64,000 nucleotides of DNA from Desmodesmus armatus (lineage: Eukaryota; Chlorophyta; Chlorophyceae; Sphaeropleales; Scenedesmaceae): the NCBI GenBank assembly GCA_007449985.2, contig VIIQ02000751.1:1-64000 (forward strand), given 5' to 3'. The translations under genes were made by a program, and so were the position numbers. This document shows positions 32,001 through 44,048 of this stretch, piece after piece (position 1 is the stretch's first letter; each line of letters begins with the position of its first letter). The notes under the pieces were generated by a model. It was given only the letters and a program-made list of their open reading frames with translations. It made no database searches and was not told where the DNA came from.

Positions 32001-35000
32001 ACAGGATACTGCAGATCCCAACCAGCCAACAAAAGCTGTCCAATGGATGATGAGTGTTCACATATGGCAGACGTTTGCTGCCGCAAGTGCCTAGGCCTGA
32101 AACAAAATCACAAGGGCAAGGCTTCGCATGGTTAGCAACCAACTGCATGTCCGCTGTCACTTCAAAGATGCAGACTGTACGCCCAGCTGATGGAGAGAGT
32201 GCACCGTCGCTGTGTGCTGCTGTATCGTGTTGCAGATGGCTGACTCCGCCCCCTGCAAGCTGGCCCTTGCCACCACCTGGTCTGGTGACCTGTGGGGTCT
32301 CAGGAAGGAGCTCATCCCCTGGCTCACCTACCACGCCTACCTAGGTGTCAGCAAGCTGTACGTCCTGTACGAGGGCGATGACCCACGCACACTCAGGGTA
32401 GGTGGTGCAGCCCGCTGAGTAAGGAGTGCCTTCCTTAGCCTGTGCCTTGTACTGCTGCATCCCAGCAGTTGCTCTTTGCCTGTGCCGCTAACGCTCAAGC
32501 ATCCCTTGCCTTTGTGCTGCGCCCGAGATCTCAACCCTCCAACATCTTCACCCCTATCCCCCCTCTCATAACCCCCCCCCCCCCCCCCCTGCTACTTGGA
32601 CCATACTGTATCCTGCAGGAGCTGTATGCCCTGCAGCCCTGGGTGAAAGTCATCCTGGCTCGGCCCCCCCTGGCCACCCAGGCTGAGGCCCAGGCCTTTG
32701 AATCCTGGGTCAACTCAGTGCCTGACGCACACATCAAGGAGTGGAAGGCACAGCCGGGCAACTACCACCTCATGACCAAGCAAGGTGCGGGGGGGGGGGG
32801 GATGGGATGAAGCTGCAGCAATGCGGCCGCACGGGTGGGGTGCGGTGGGATCGCGGTGTGCTGGTGCTGCTAGCAGCATGGGGTGGGAGTTGGTGGCTTG
32901 GTCCCACGCTGGACAACAATGATGCAGTTTACATGTTGATAAGTGTGGCATTTTTTTTGATCCTCAAGAGCAAATGCCACACTTGTTGACATGCAAACTG
33001 CTTCATTCTGACCCAGTGTGGGACCAGGCCCAGCAACCCGACGCTCCATGGCTAGTATCATGTTGTACTACAGCATGCATAGCTTGCGCCTGTCCCATAC
33101 CCAAAGCACATGTGTGTTGACAGCATCCCGTATGTCTGTGCGCACAGCCCACGCCTTCTGAACCGGGTGGTGAGGTCTTCATGCCATCAACGCCTGCCAA
33201 GTTGTTTTTGGGGGGGGGGGGTGGTTGTTACTAGTGGATGCTTTCACCGCTGAGCGGTACTCTCCACACTGGATGAACTGGGAAGACACACCTGCAAGAA
33301 GAACCTGCAGCAAGACCGGCAGACAAGACCAGCCCCCACACAAACACACACCGGCAGTTGTGAAGCCACATCAACAGTCACTGAGCATTATGCCTGTGTG
33401 TTGGTGTCCATGCAGGCTATGCCGTCACCACTGCGCTGCAGCTGGCCCGTGCTGACAACGTGACATGGCTGATGCACCTAGACCCTGATGAGCTCCTGCA
33501 CCCTGGGGCCTCGCACTCAGCAGGCATGCTGGCAGGCACCTACAGCCTGCTGCCTGAGCTGTGCAATGCCCCAGCACACGTGCCCAGCATCAGGTGTGTA
33601 TGATGCAGCGGTTTATCACCCGATTGTTTTTGTTTGAGAAGTTTTGAGACACGCAGCTGTTGCCGCCGGGGTTCGATCCCGGGATCTGTTGCTTGGTCAG
33701 GGTTGCAGCAAAGGGAGCCTGCTGAAGGTGCCATGGAGTGTGTGTTATGTAGGTGAGTGGCTTGCTCAGGGCAATGCTGTTGTTAACAGTTCATGGTGTT
33801 GTGCTGCTGCTGTGCTGGCTGCAGGTTCACCAACATTGAGGGTGTGCCCGAGGCTGCTGACCTCACCAACCGCTACGAGCAGGTCACTCTTTTCAGGGCA
33901 CACAGGCACCTGGTGCCACCACAGATCCAGCCATTCAGGTGGGGAGAGTCCTCTGTTCAGACGGTCTTTGTGCTTCGTGCAGGGCTCCTCCTGAAGCTGA
34001 AACCCAGCGTGTGGCACCATCCCGTCTCATCCCCTCCCAACAGATCTCTAGTTTTTCATATTGGTTGACCAGAGTGAGAGCACGTCTGCAGCGGGTGGCA
34101 CCATCCCGTCTCTTTTTGCCTGCTGCCTGAAGGGGGTCAGGAGCCTCTTGCCCATGAGTCTTTGTCCCCATTTTTACAGGTTGCTTTCAACCAGGTCCAC
34201 TCAGCATGCACTGCATGTACGGGATTGCCTGACATGAACATGCACATCGCACCTTGCCTCCCTGGCTGCTGTGCAGGTACATCTTCAAGCAGGGCCATGC
34301 AGATGCCTGGCTGCACCTGTACACCAACGGCAAGTCGGCCGTCAGGCCTGACGCTCCCGGCGTTACCCAGGGCGGCCCACATGTCTTCCTCGGCCCTGCC
34401 GACAAGAGGTGTGCAGGGGGGGGGTCCCGTGCCAGTTGGGCTGTAGAGTTTGCAATGATTTGCGCTAGCAGCCTGTTCTTGGATGGACGTTTGAGGGTGG
34501 ACAGCACGCCAACTGGTGTAACAGGGAGGCTGTGCAGTGTTTGCACCCTGAGCTGGTGGGGTCACGATTGGAGTGTTTCACCTAGCAAGACAATGTCTGT
34601 GTCAAACCAGGGTCTTGGTCAATTGCGGTGTTTTGTTGTTGTGCTGGGGCTGGCAAATTCTCCTGTGTCTTTCAGGTGGTCCACTCCTGAGAACCCCCAT
34701 GGCATCTGGCGCCCCGCCATCTCCAACTCCACCCTGGTGTTGCACTACGCGTACGCCACACCCGGTGATGTGGCGGTCAAGGCTGGGCGCAGCTGCCCCC
34801 CTGGGGTGGTAGAGGCGGTGCTGGCAGGCAACACAAGCCAGGTGTGCGGGGCTGAGGGCTGCGCATACTGCTGCAGCAGTATGAGGTGGCAGCATGTGCA
34901 GCTTTTGTAGATTGGCTTGTTGAGTTTCACTGTGCGCACAGTGAAATGCAGGATGTGCTGCTGCAGCAGGCTGGCAGTAAGGAGCCATGAGGGAACCTTC

Positions 35001-36898
35001 TAGCGTGCAGGGATGGCAGCAGATTGACAGGCCAGCTGTCAACCTGCAGGCTGGTGCAAGCCTTTAATGTGCATGTCCTGCCATGTGCGATGTCACCAGT
35101 CAAAAGCAGGAGGCACAGCAGCGACAACGAGACACACACTGCAAACTTCGGCATACGCGACATCCCTCTCAACCCTGTGGCTGTACACATGCTGGTCCCG
35201 TGCTGCCGTCCTGCCATTGCCCCACAGGCGTCCCAGTGCTTTGTGCTGGACCTTGACCAGCGTGCCTTCCTAGCAGCGGTGAAGGACCGCAAGGCAGCAG
35301 GCCTGCCCCCAGTGCCAGCCGCCCCCCCGCAGAACCCAGCCGCCGACAGCAGCAGCAGGGGCCAATTGTCCAGTGGTCCCATCGTAGTGGATCCTGCCAC
35401 GTACTTTGGCAGCAGCACCAGCAGTGGCTTCAGCAATACGAGCTGGCCGGTGGGGCAGCATGTGCTGGACTTCTTCTGGGGGGAGCTGACCCTGAGTGAG
35501 GGGGCACCCTTTGAGTGCCTCACGCCTGACGGCAAGTCGACGGTGAGTGGGTGTGTTGGATGCACGCAGTGCGTGCCGGGGTAGCTTGGGAATGATGGTG
35601 CTGACAGTTCGACAATGATGCCTGTGCCTTCAGGAGTGATGCAGAGACACACAGCTTGATGATGACCCCACCTTCATGTTCAAAGTGAGGTATACCTGGG
35701 TGATTCAGGTGTGAAAGGCTTGCCGTGAACAGCATTCACAAGCAACCTGCCTGCCCTGGTGTATGCATGTGTCACACTTGTGCAGGGCTGGTGCTCGATG
35801 AAGGATGTTGACAAGCTCAAGTCACTGCTGATCAGCAGTGGGTTGATGATGCGGCTGCATGCCCCTGCACAAACAATGAAGGGCATTGAGACGGCCATAC
35901 AGCAGCTGATGCTGCTGGGCCACAGGAGGGCGTCAGACACAAACATCCCTGCGATTGTCATGGCTTCCCCAGCACAAGTAGCAGAGTCGGCCATGGCAGC
36001 GGCAGCTGCTGCGGAGGTGCGCAAACAACGCATGGAAGCTATCTCACAGCAGCAGCAGCAGCAGCCGCCACAGCAGCAGCCTGGGCGCACCCCACCGCAG
36101 CAGCAAGCTAGCGGAGACAGGCAGCCCACTGCAGACCAAGCCGCACAGGCACGGCGCACTGTGCCACCCACCGACCCGTCGCGTGTGGGGGTGGACGACA
36201 GGCGGCCTGGGGGTCAGGGGCGGCCTGCTCCTAGCAGGGAGTGGGAGCAACGCCAGGATGGGTATGATTGGGCCCCTAGGGACGGACCAGTCGGACAGCG
36301 GCGTTGGGAAGATGAGCGGATGCGGGAGGAAGGGCAAAGAATGCGGGCATGGTTTGACCGACCGGAACGCAGGCGGCCTGTGGAGCCCCGCAACCCGGGA
36401 GACTACCGTGGCGATCCTAGGCGCCAGAGGGAGGGGCCGGCAGGGGCGGGTGGCAGGCAGTCTCGAGACGAGCCGGCGGCAATGAACAGGGATGCGTACA
36501 GCGACGGCAGGAGGATCCAGCAGGATGCGGTCAGGGGTGTGGAGGGGCAGCGTGGTGGGCAGCAGCAGGATTGGGATAGCAGGAGCCAGCCATCGCCCAG
36601 GCAGCAGCCGCAGGAGCAGCAACGGACGCAGTGGCAGCCGCGCCCTGCAGAGGAAGCCCTGCAGGCCGTTAAGCAGCAGCAGCAGCAGCAGCTGCGCCCT
36701 GCAGAGCAAGTCCAGCAGGCCATTCAGCAGCAGCCTGGGGCAGTGCAGGGCCAGCAGGCAGCGCAGCCGCAGCAGCAGCAGCAGCCTGCTGTGCAAGTAC
36801 AGGGCCAGCAGCAGCAGCAGCCACAGCAGCGTGAGAGGGGTTGGCAGGAGGCAGAGGTTCCACAGGAGCGCATCCGTGACCGGAACCTGATCAGCTGA
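29011..36898 (+). CDS. GT2/GT92-like glycosyltransferase, type II membrane protein, 15 exons
   Basis: Exons: 29011-29414, 29615-30014, 30186-30347, 30776-30865, 31071-31192, 31467-31512, 31859-31990, 32236-32397, 32619-32784, 33416-33593, 33825-33938, 34277-34408, 34676-34841, 35228-35542, 35786-36898. All junctions are GT-AG and in phase, giving 1233 aa. A cytosolic start is followed by one TM helix (about 48-67, LARLVVLLLVVVGCYVGG) and a stem with coiled-coil character (about 230-390). The catalytic part (about 453-760) shows ELIPWLTYHAYLGVSKLYVLY and LMHLDPDELLHP, the acidic metal/nucleotide-sugar motif of GT2/GT92-like enzymes. The last exon (371 aa) is Gln, Arg and Pro-rich low complexity. 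A Golgi glycosyltransferase is inferred; donor and acceptor are unknown. Confidence 0.8.
33660..33682 (+). other. tRNA T-arm-like sequence in a glycosyltransferase intron
   Basis: CCGGG-GTTCGAT-CCCGG forms a perfect 5-bp T-stem with the GTTCGAT loop, and contains a box B match. No matching acceptor stem, anticodon arm or box A is visible upstream. It is likely a tRNA-derived fragment in intron 10, or chance. Confidence 0.3.
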
Positions 36899-37721
36899 TG
36901 ATGTCTGCTGACGCTGCAGTACCGCCAGCATTGACAACGAGTGCTGGCTCGGGGTGTGTCGGCATCACAGGCCCGGGCGTGGTGGCAGGGTAGCATCATG
37001 CTGACTAGTTGCGGCTGCAAGGGTGCAGCAGCCGCATGCAGGCAGTGCACGTGCACGTAATTTTTGATGCTGGTAGCTCTAGGAAAGCGCCTTGGTTTTT
37101 TTTTCAAAATAGCCATGCTCCGGCAACATTCTCCCGGCACTTCAAAGTGCTGCTTCCACGTCATTTATTTTCTTTCTCAGTCTGGTAGGTCCATCAGTGA
37201 CAGGCGCACGGCCGATACCCCGTAGTATCTTACTTGTGGTGTTGTTTTCTTGATAGCATGCGTAGTTTGGCAAGCAGAACTTTGCACACTTGCATCAAGT
37301 ATGCAAGCAGTTGTCCTGGGGCATGCGGCCAGGCTATCTCGGGGCCTTGTTGCGGGGTTGCAGGATGGCATGTACTGCTGAAACAAACACACGCACCTTG
37401 ATCGGGTGCCACAGAGTCCTGAGGTGTTTTAGCACTACACTTGATTGAGTGCCACCCAAGCTTTGAGGTTGTGGGCGATGCACTTTGGGTGTTGAATCAG
37501 CGCTGTGCCATGGGTGGGTGATACCACCTGCAAGCCTGTGTGTGGCAGTAGGGGGCGCTGCTGGCGGCGGTTGTTCATGAACCGGCAGTGCTGCTACAGG
37601 GGTTGCTTTTGATGGTTGGGCTGACAGTTGTATGATACTCAGGCTGCCCCTCATCAAGAGGTTATCTGTGTTGTAGGTAATCAACCTTGAGCGCTCTGTT
37701 CTGCGCTGACTGCATGCGTCT

Positions 37722-37726
37722 TGTAA
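37722..37726 (+). terminator. Candidate TGTAA polyadenylation signal (glycosyltransferase side)
   Basis: TGTAA about 820 bases after the glycosyltransferase stop, with another at 37763-37767. Confidence 0.35.
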
Positions 37727-37930
37727 TATGATTGATGCAAGTGGCAGATGGGAGTAGCGATTTGTAAAAAAGGAACTTGGCTGGTTGGTTCGCTCTTCAG
37801 TCATGTGATGATGCAGATCCAACACCAGACGCAACAAGTTGCCCCACACAAGGTCTGAAGGCACCTTGAAGAGCACTGTATGCACAAACAGGGGCCGCAC
37901 ATACAATGCACCCGTCCTTCCTTCACATGG

Positions 37931-37935
37931 TTACA
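37931..37935 (-). terminator. Candidate TGTAA polyadenylation signal (desaturase side)
   Basis: TTACA on plus, TGTAA on minus. If used, the desaturase 3' UTR would be about 2 kb. Confidence 0.3.
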
Positions 37936-38289
37936 TCTCAGCACTCCGAGTAGGTCAGCGGGGCAGACCGTATTGTTATCGCGCTAGCGCTCAGTGACGG
38001 ATATCCTGAGATTGTTCCTGGCAACAGGACCAAGCCATTGACCAAAGCGCTCCTCAGGCACCACCACAGCAATCACTGTGACAGGCAGCACACTGTGACC
38101 AGGCCCTTGTAGCGCGAGGATTGTTACCGAACTGAATTGGACAACACACACCCCGTTTTGGGCGGCACACCTTTCTAGGTGTCTGACTCTGTCAGCGTCC
38201 TTTCCACATATGCATCTGTCAGCGTCCTTTCCACATCTGTACAGCATTGCCCTTCACAGTGCGCTATACACACATGCGGGCTCAAACCC

Positions 38290-38440
38290 AACACACCTGC
38301 TGCAATTGCCACGACTGCTGCCACAACTGCTTCCACAAGACTGCTCCAACTGCTTCAACCGCTGCAACTCTCCAATTGCTGCAACTCCCAACTGCTGCGA
38401 CGCTCCAACTGCTGCAACTCCAACCTACTGACTGTGGGGC
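38290..38440. repeat. Degenerate CAACTGCT-type minisatellite
   Basis: Irregular short repeats based on CAACTGCTNC / GCTGCAACTCC in an intergenic 3' flank. Confidence 0.7.
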
Positions 38441-39934
38441 TCAGGCTGATCCGACTCTTCTAGGAATGACACAGCGCTGCATGCACTCCGGCACCAAGCT
38501 GTGTCAGGCCTAGGCCTTTTCCCCCCAAAACAACAAGTCTGAGACCCACCAACAAAACCCACACCAGCCGTCAAACCTCCAACCCCAAACCTGACACCCA
38601 ATAGCCCCCAGAAGCACCCAACTCACAAACCAAAGAACCAGCACGACAGACCAGAGGCGAGGACAGAGGGACAGGACTGCAAGCTGTGGCGGCAACACAC
38701 CCAAGCAAAAACCAAACCACACCCGACCCGAAAACCAAACCCTAGCAACCTTCTGCAAACCGGCTAGACAACGCTGGTGAGGCGTCAGGACGGGAACAGC
38801 AACACGCCGATGCAGCACCAGGCACCTGACGGCGCCGCGCTGCCGCATTTCCCCTCCATCCATCTTCCAAGCTGTTGCATGCAATAGCTTGCACAAGACC
38901 ACCACACACCAAGATATGAGTTGAAGGAGGGATCTGAGTATCCTTGCAGCTCACAGCAACAACAGCAACACCACCTTGCGCTACTCAGCATCTGTACACA
39001 TCCTACTTAGCGGTCTGGTCACCACTCTTAGTGACTCACCGGCGGCCCTGGCAGGCCTCAAATCATGCTTGTCTGGATCACAAGGTCCCCACCGAGGCAC
39101 GGCACGACACCTGGCACGCGAAAAAGGCATGCATATTATTGCAAGAGATGGGCCGACCTGACTGTCAACCCGCCAGAGATGCTGCACAAATGCAAAGCTA
39201 TGCCGGATGCATCACAGCATGCTGGCATTGCTGGCTACCAAACCAACCACCCAGCCTTCACCACCAACCACACAACCAGGGTTGCATAGAGACCCAGCCA
39301 TGGGGCAGCCTCCTGCAGACAGCAGTGAATCGCTTGTACTCCAGATGTTCAAAACACACACACCCTCACTCTGCCCCTGCGCACTTCCCCGTGCCCCCCC
39401 CCCACCTGATCTACCTGTTTGCAGCTGGTGAGGGATCAAAGCAAATCAACCAAACCAACCAACCACCACCCCAGGACCAAGTGTTGTTTATGTACAACAA
39501 GCAACTCGGTCACAATCAACAGTATCACTCAGACCTCCAACAGCTAGCCTAGGTCGGGCAAAGATTCTGCCCTGCAGGCAGGCCATGTGGGCGCTGACTG
39601 AATGCACACACACCAGAAAGCAGCAACAAAGCTCTGCTCCAGAGACGCACAGACTGGCGCTGGCTAGTCGTGGCCGCGCTCCCGCACTTTCCCCCTGTCC
39701 TTGATGCTTGCAGATGGACCACCTGCTGCCTCCCACCCAATTCACTCAAACATTTGTGCGTGCGCAATGCTGCTGTGCCTCTGCATTCACCACCGCTGCA
39801 TGCAATCACCTCTGCTTCATACCGCTGCACACAAGCACCGATGCGATGCCTCTGTGTACACATGTAGGCCACACACACTGGTCATCATGATATGTACCTG
39901 AAGGATGCAGCTCATGTGTTGAACACATGGTGCT

Positions 39935-42900
39935 TCACTCTGCATGCCTCCTGCCCTTAGGAGCCATCTCCACCCGGACCACCATATCAGCAACCTTCCC
40001 TCCTGGTGCTGCTGCTGGTGTTGTGTTTGCTGCCTTCACAACCTTCAGCTTAGCTGCCTTCTGCTTCTCAGTGGGAAGCTCTATGTCCCAAGCCAGCCCC
40101 AGTGCCTCTAGGCCACAGATCAGGCACCAGGTAAGGTCAAACTCCCAAGGCTCCAGTCCATGGCGAGCTGAGTAGGGGAAGGCATGGTGGGTGTTGTGCC
40201 AGCCCTCTCCTGCAGGGGACGTGACGGCAGTGGTGCGTTGGGTGTTATCAGTATCGGGTGCGTTTGTGAAAGCATCGTTGCCAGTCTATTTCAACAGGAC
40301 CAAGCAGGTTGAGCCCAAGGCTTAGGCTCCTTGGCCATGACAAAGTGTCACAGCGGCAGCTGGCTTGAACTTGCTGTGATGTGGTGCTGGTCTTGTCAAG
40401 CCCACCGAATATGCGTGTGTAATTGCTGCGTTCGTACTGTGTGTACAGCTGCTTACAGCCAAGCAATGCCCTGTACACCCACATGCGTGCGGTTCCCAAC
40501 AGCCCGCAGGCCCACAAAAGGCCGCATGTAGCCGTTCCCACCTCAACCCCAGCTTGTCACTCACCTCCTGCTATCAGGGCAACCCACCAATTGTTGGTGG
40601 ACAGGTCACCTGTCTCATAGGTCTGGTATCCCCACACATGAGCAGCACTGTTGACGAAGAACGCAGCCTGCATTGCATACCACATCGCCATTGCAAGTCA
40701 ACACATGACTTGCAGACATGACATCTACACATTGGTTGGACATATGTCCCACACTCACGCGGTACATTCTTGACTGTCCTGCTGAGATATGGCTGGTTGC
40801 GCGTCATGCCCCAGCCCACTTGGATAGCCTGCATGTCACAACCTTCAGTGGCCCTACTAATACACATGCACATGCAGCACATCAGTCATGCGTGTTGCTG
40901 TTGACAGACATGTGTTTGTGCCTGTGTGGAGTAAGTGGCGCTTACATGCCAGCCAACGACGATGGGGAGGAGCATGCTCCACACGAGACCAGCCACGCCA
41001 AACAGCATCTGCGGCAGCCATGCGGAGACAGGGTGTGTGTGGCAATGTTACTTGCTGCCACCAGCAGTCCATGATGCTTGTGCCTTTGTTATTACCCAGC
41101 TGCGTACGCATGCCTGCATGTGGCCTTTGTTTCAGTTAGCGCCTGTTGCAGTGTCTAGCCTGCCACTGCGGCGGTAGTAGCAGCACGCCGGGTGTAAAAC
41201 ATGAGGCTCACTGAAGTGAAATAGAATATTTTTGCTGTGTCATTCCGGGGTTGAGAACGCCCCAGGAACCGTGCTTCATACCACTTCATCTCTGGACCAC
41301 GCCTCAACTGGAAACCAGGCTTCACCCTCACCTTCACACCCCAACAATCCAGACGAGCCTTAGCTGGCGACGCCTGCAAACCATGTCTGGCCCTTGTAAC
41401 TCAAGGCGCAGGAACATATTGAACAGGTTGCTGCGCCTTGAGTTTACAAGGGCAAGACATGGATTGCAAGCGTTGCCCCCTGTGGCTTTTTCCTGGAGTT
41501 CAGGACAGCCCAGCTACCTATACCTCAAGGAAGTTCCGTTGTTGCCTAATTCGCTCACCTAATTGACAATTGCCTTATCTACTGTATGCAAGACATACAT
41601 TCTAAAATTTATAGATATATTATAGATTATAGATATACATATAACAGTAAAACTGCACTCACCCAAGTCATAAAGAAGCGCATGGTGACTTGGGCCACCC
41701 AGGTGGCCTCCAACCACTGGTAGAAGGTCTGCTTGGAGAGGTCGGCAGCATTGGTGCGGTCCAAGAAGTGCCTGTCGGGGCTCGACTGCGCATGGGGCAG
41801 AACAAAACAGCAGCAGCAACCACGCAGGCAGGAAACATCAGCTGGTGTTGCAGCAACAAGTGTGCATCATGACAAAGTAGCTCGCCGTCGCTGTGTTGCA
41901 TTGTGACTGCAGGAATCTTGCCTGCGTGGTGCGCTGGCGGTACCAGCTGCTGCGGTGGGGTTCAATCACGCCATTAGTTGCCGTGTGTCCCTTTGAGCCT
42001 CAAATTAGTCATCGGGGTTCAACAGGAGCTGTCAAGTCCCATTAGCTGGCTACACACACAACGGCTTAGTGTCTTACACAAACTTTGAGTACCTCATCCC
42101 TGAGTACTGCAGAACTGCAGCACAACAGTGCCTGCCCCACACCTGAGGATCTGCCACCAGCCAGCCCATGTGGCTCCACCAAAAGCCCTCATAGGGGGAG
42201 TGGGGGTCCAAGGGGGTGTCTGTGTGCAGGTGGTGCTGCCGGTGGTTGCTCACCCTGCACGACAAGCATATGCAGGTTGTGTACACACAGTGTCACTGGT
42301 GCAGCAGAGGCATGTGTGGTTGTGGGTGGACGCTTTTGAAAGGTTGCAGATGATTACCATGACCCTTGAGTGACGATGTTGTCTGCAGCAGCTGCCAATC
42401 ACGCCGTGGCTGATTGAAGGCCGAGCATCCCGCACACTGCTGCAACTGGTCAGCATGTTTGAGAATATCGTCAACAGCCCCTTGTTGCAAGCAGTGCAAA
42501 AGCTGAACAGCATGTACATATGGATCGTGGGCATGCGCTCACCACTCAATGGGGTCACCCTGCACTGCATGGCACCCCAGCCATGCCACGACGTACTCCT
42601 GCATGCACAAACAAAACTCGCGTGTTATCATGCGATGCATAACCATGCATGGTGTGCAGTGGCTGAAATTAGCCAAGCAAACATGACTACATACATACTC
42701 CATGCGCTGGGGCAATAGCACAGGCCAGCAGACACAGTCTGTGGTGGTGCAGGCAAGGTCAAGCCAGCTGTACAAGAATACTGCAGCCACAGCCAGGGAT
42801 GGCTGGTCCTTACCAACCACATGGGGCACTTGAAGGACCTGCAGGCACACCACAACAGCAGTACGCAAATGTCAGCAGCCAGCCAGCTGTGCCTGCATGC

Positions 42901-44048
42901 AGATGCGCATCATGCATGATGTACGCCAGGCACGTGCAGTAACCATCTGCCAAGAGGCGAGGCCTGTTTTTATAGACAAAGCATCAAAAAGCAGCAGGCG
43001 CCATCACGGATGCTGCTGCCACCCCCACATCCCCATCACCTGTGTGTGAGCAGGCGGTGGTAGGCCAGGCAGATGCCAAACATGTTTGTGAGCATGTAGG
43101 CCACCAGCGCAACGGCCAGGTTGTTCCAGGAGAAGGTGAAGGGCGCAACCACCTAGCAGCAGCAGCAGCAGGCATGGCATAGGCATTGCACAGGCATTGC
43201 ATAGTGAGGCGCAGGCGTTGGTGCAGTGCACGTGCTGCCAGAAAGTCCAATGTTGGTGGAGGTGCACAGTTGCCAGGATGCTTAGCTGGCCCTTTGGCTC
43301 CCCCCACCATGGCCAACACTGGCACTGGCCCACAGTGGTTCTTGCCCATGGTGGGTGAGGGGGTGCGCTGCGCAGCTAGCTGCGGCAGCTACTGCAGCGC
43401 AGTGCTGGTGGGGACATGCCACCAACTTGCGGTTACACCGTATTCCACTGACCCCGACTGCCTGACACTCATGCACTCTGTCTCTCTCTCCCACACACAG
43501 TCTCTCTATCTCACTCCCTCCCCTGCCCCCAAAGAACAACTCCGTGATGTGCTCACCAGGACCATCGCGTGAAACAGCACAAACCCATAGGGGCGAATGT
43601 AGTAGTTCATCCTCAGCAGTCTGTCCGCTGTTCCTTGGCTCATGCCAGGTGGTGCAGTGCCTGGCATGAGAGGGCGCTGCTCCTTGCGGGTGTACAGGTT
43701 GTCAGAGAAGGGCACCAGCTTGGCACCAGGCACCCTTGCTTGTGCATCCTTGCTGGGCTTGGGGTATGGGTTCTTACATAAGGCTGACAGGTCCCCTGTT
43801 GACAGACATGGTTTGATGATGATGTTAGCAATGCAGACCTCATTGTGCTTACGGCAGTTGCCCAGGCAGGACATGCAAGGGGGGTTAACTGCATGTCAGA
43901 CGTGCACTGCTGCTGTGTTCACTGACACAAACTCACCTCCTGACTTCTGGATGTCTGCAAACTGCTCAGAGTATGAGCGGGTGTCTTGCTGTTTGGCTCC
44001 TAGTGGCTTGCTGTTCATTACTGCAGGAGTACTGCCAATGCCAGCCAT
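39935..44048 (-). CDS. Delta-9-type membrane fatty acid desaturase (FAD5/ADS-like), 10 exons
   Basis: Exons: 44048-43937, 43795-43557, 43152-43040, 42838-42814, 42598-42543, 42254-42143, 41785-41663, 41008-40946, 40667-40565, 40209-39935. All junctions are GT-AG and in phase, giving 406 aa. Three histidine boxes are complete: [10 protein letters not shown] (His149-His154), [11 protein letters not shown] (His186-His190) and [18 protein letters not shown] (His320-His324), with hydrophobic stretches between them. This is the acyl-lipid/acyl-CoA delta-9 layout, including plant ADS/FAD5. It introduces a cis double bond into a saturated acyl chain using a di-iron site, in ER or plastid membrane. 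Substrate and compartment cannot be decided: the N-terminus ([14 protein letters not shown]) is not a clear transit peptide. Exon 4 is only 25 nt. Introns hold a long hairpin (41366-41477). Confidence 0.92.
41366..41477. repeat. Long imperfect inverted repeat (hairpin) in a desaturase intron
   Basis: Arms of about 46 nt (41366-41411 and 41431-41477) surround a 19-nt loop. The inner 30 or so positions pair almost perfectly (ctcaaggcgcag with ctgcgccttgag; gcccttgta with tacaagggc). It is located in intron 7 (41009-41662) of the desaturase. It could be a MITE-like element or a small-RNA precursor. Confidence 0.75.

Larger units (their letters stand above)
36899..39934. other. Convergent 3' flanks of the glycosyltransferase and desaturase genes
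   Basis: About 3 kb with no convincing ORF. The plus strand changes from mixed or G/T-rich to strongly A/C-rich at about 37.9-38.2 kb, the sense-strand G/T signature of the opposite gene. Plus TGTAA motifs lie at 37722 and 37763, and a minus TGTAA at 37931-37935. Confidence 0.5.

Noticed and set aside
36044..36937. 297-codon minus ORF
   Set aside because: Leu-rich mirror of the Gln-rich last exon of the glycosyltransferase.
37334..37906. 190-codon minus ORF between glycosyltransferase and desaturase
   Set aside because: No domain and no splice-supported context; it lies in the convergent 3' flank.
40680..40930. Possible extra desaturase exon (minus) reading [14 protein letters not shown]
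   Set aside because: It has an acceptor-like start but does not match desaturases, and including it breaks the conserved junction [15 protein letters not shown], which is in phase without it.
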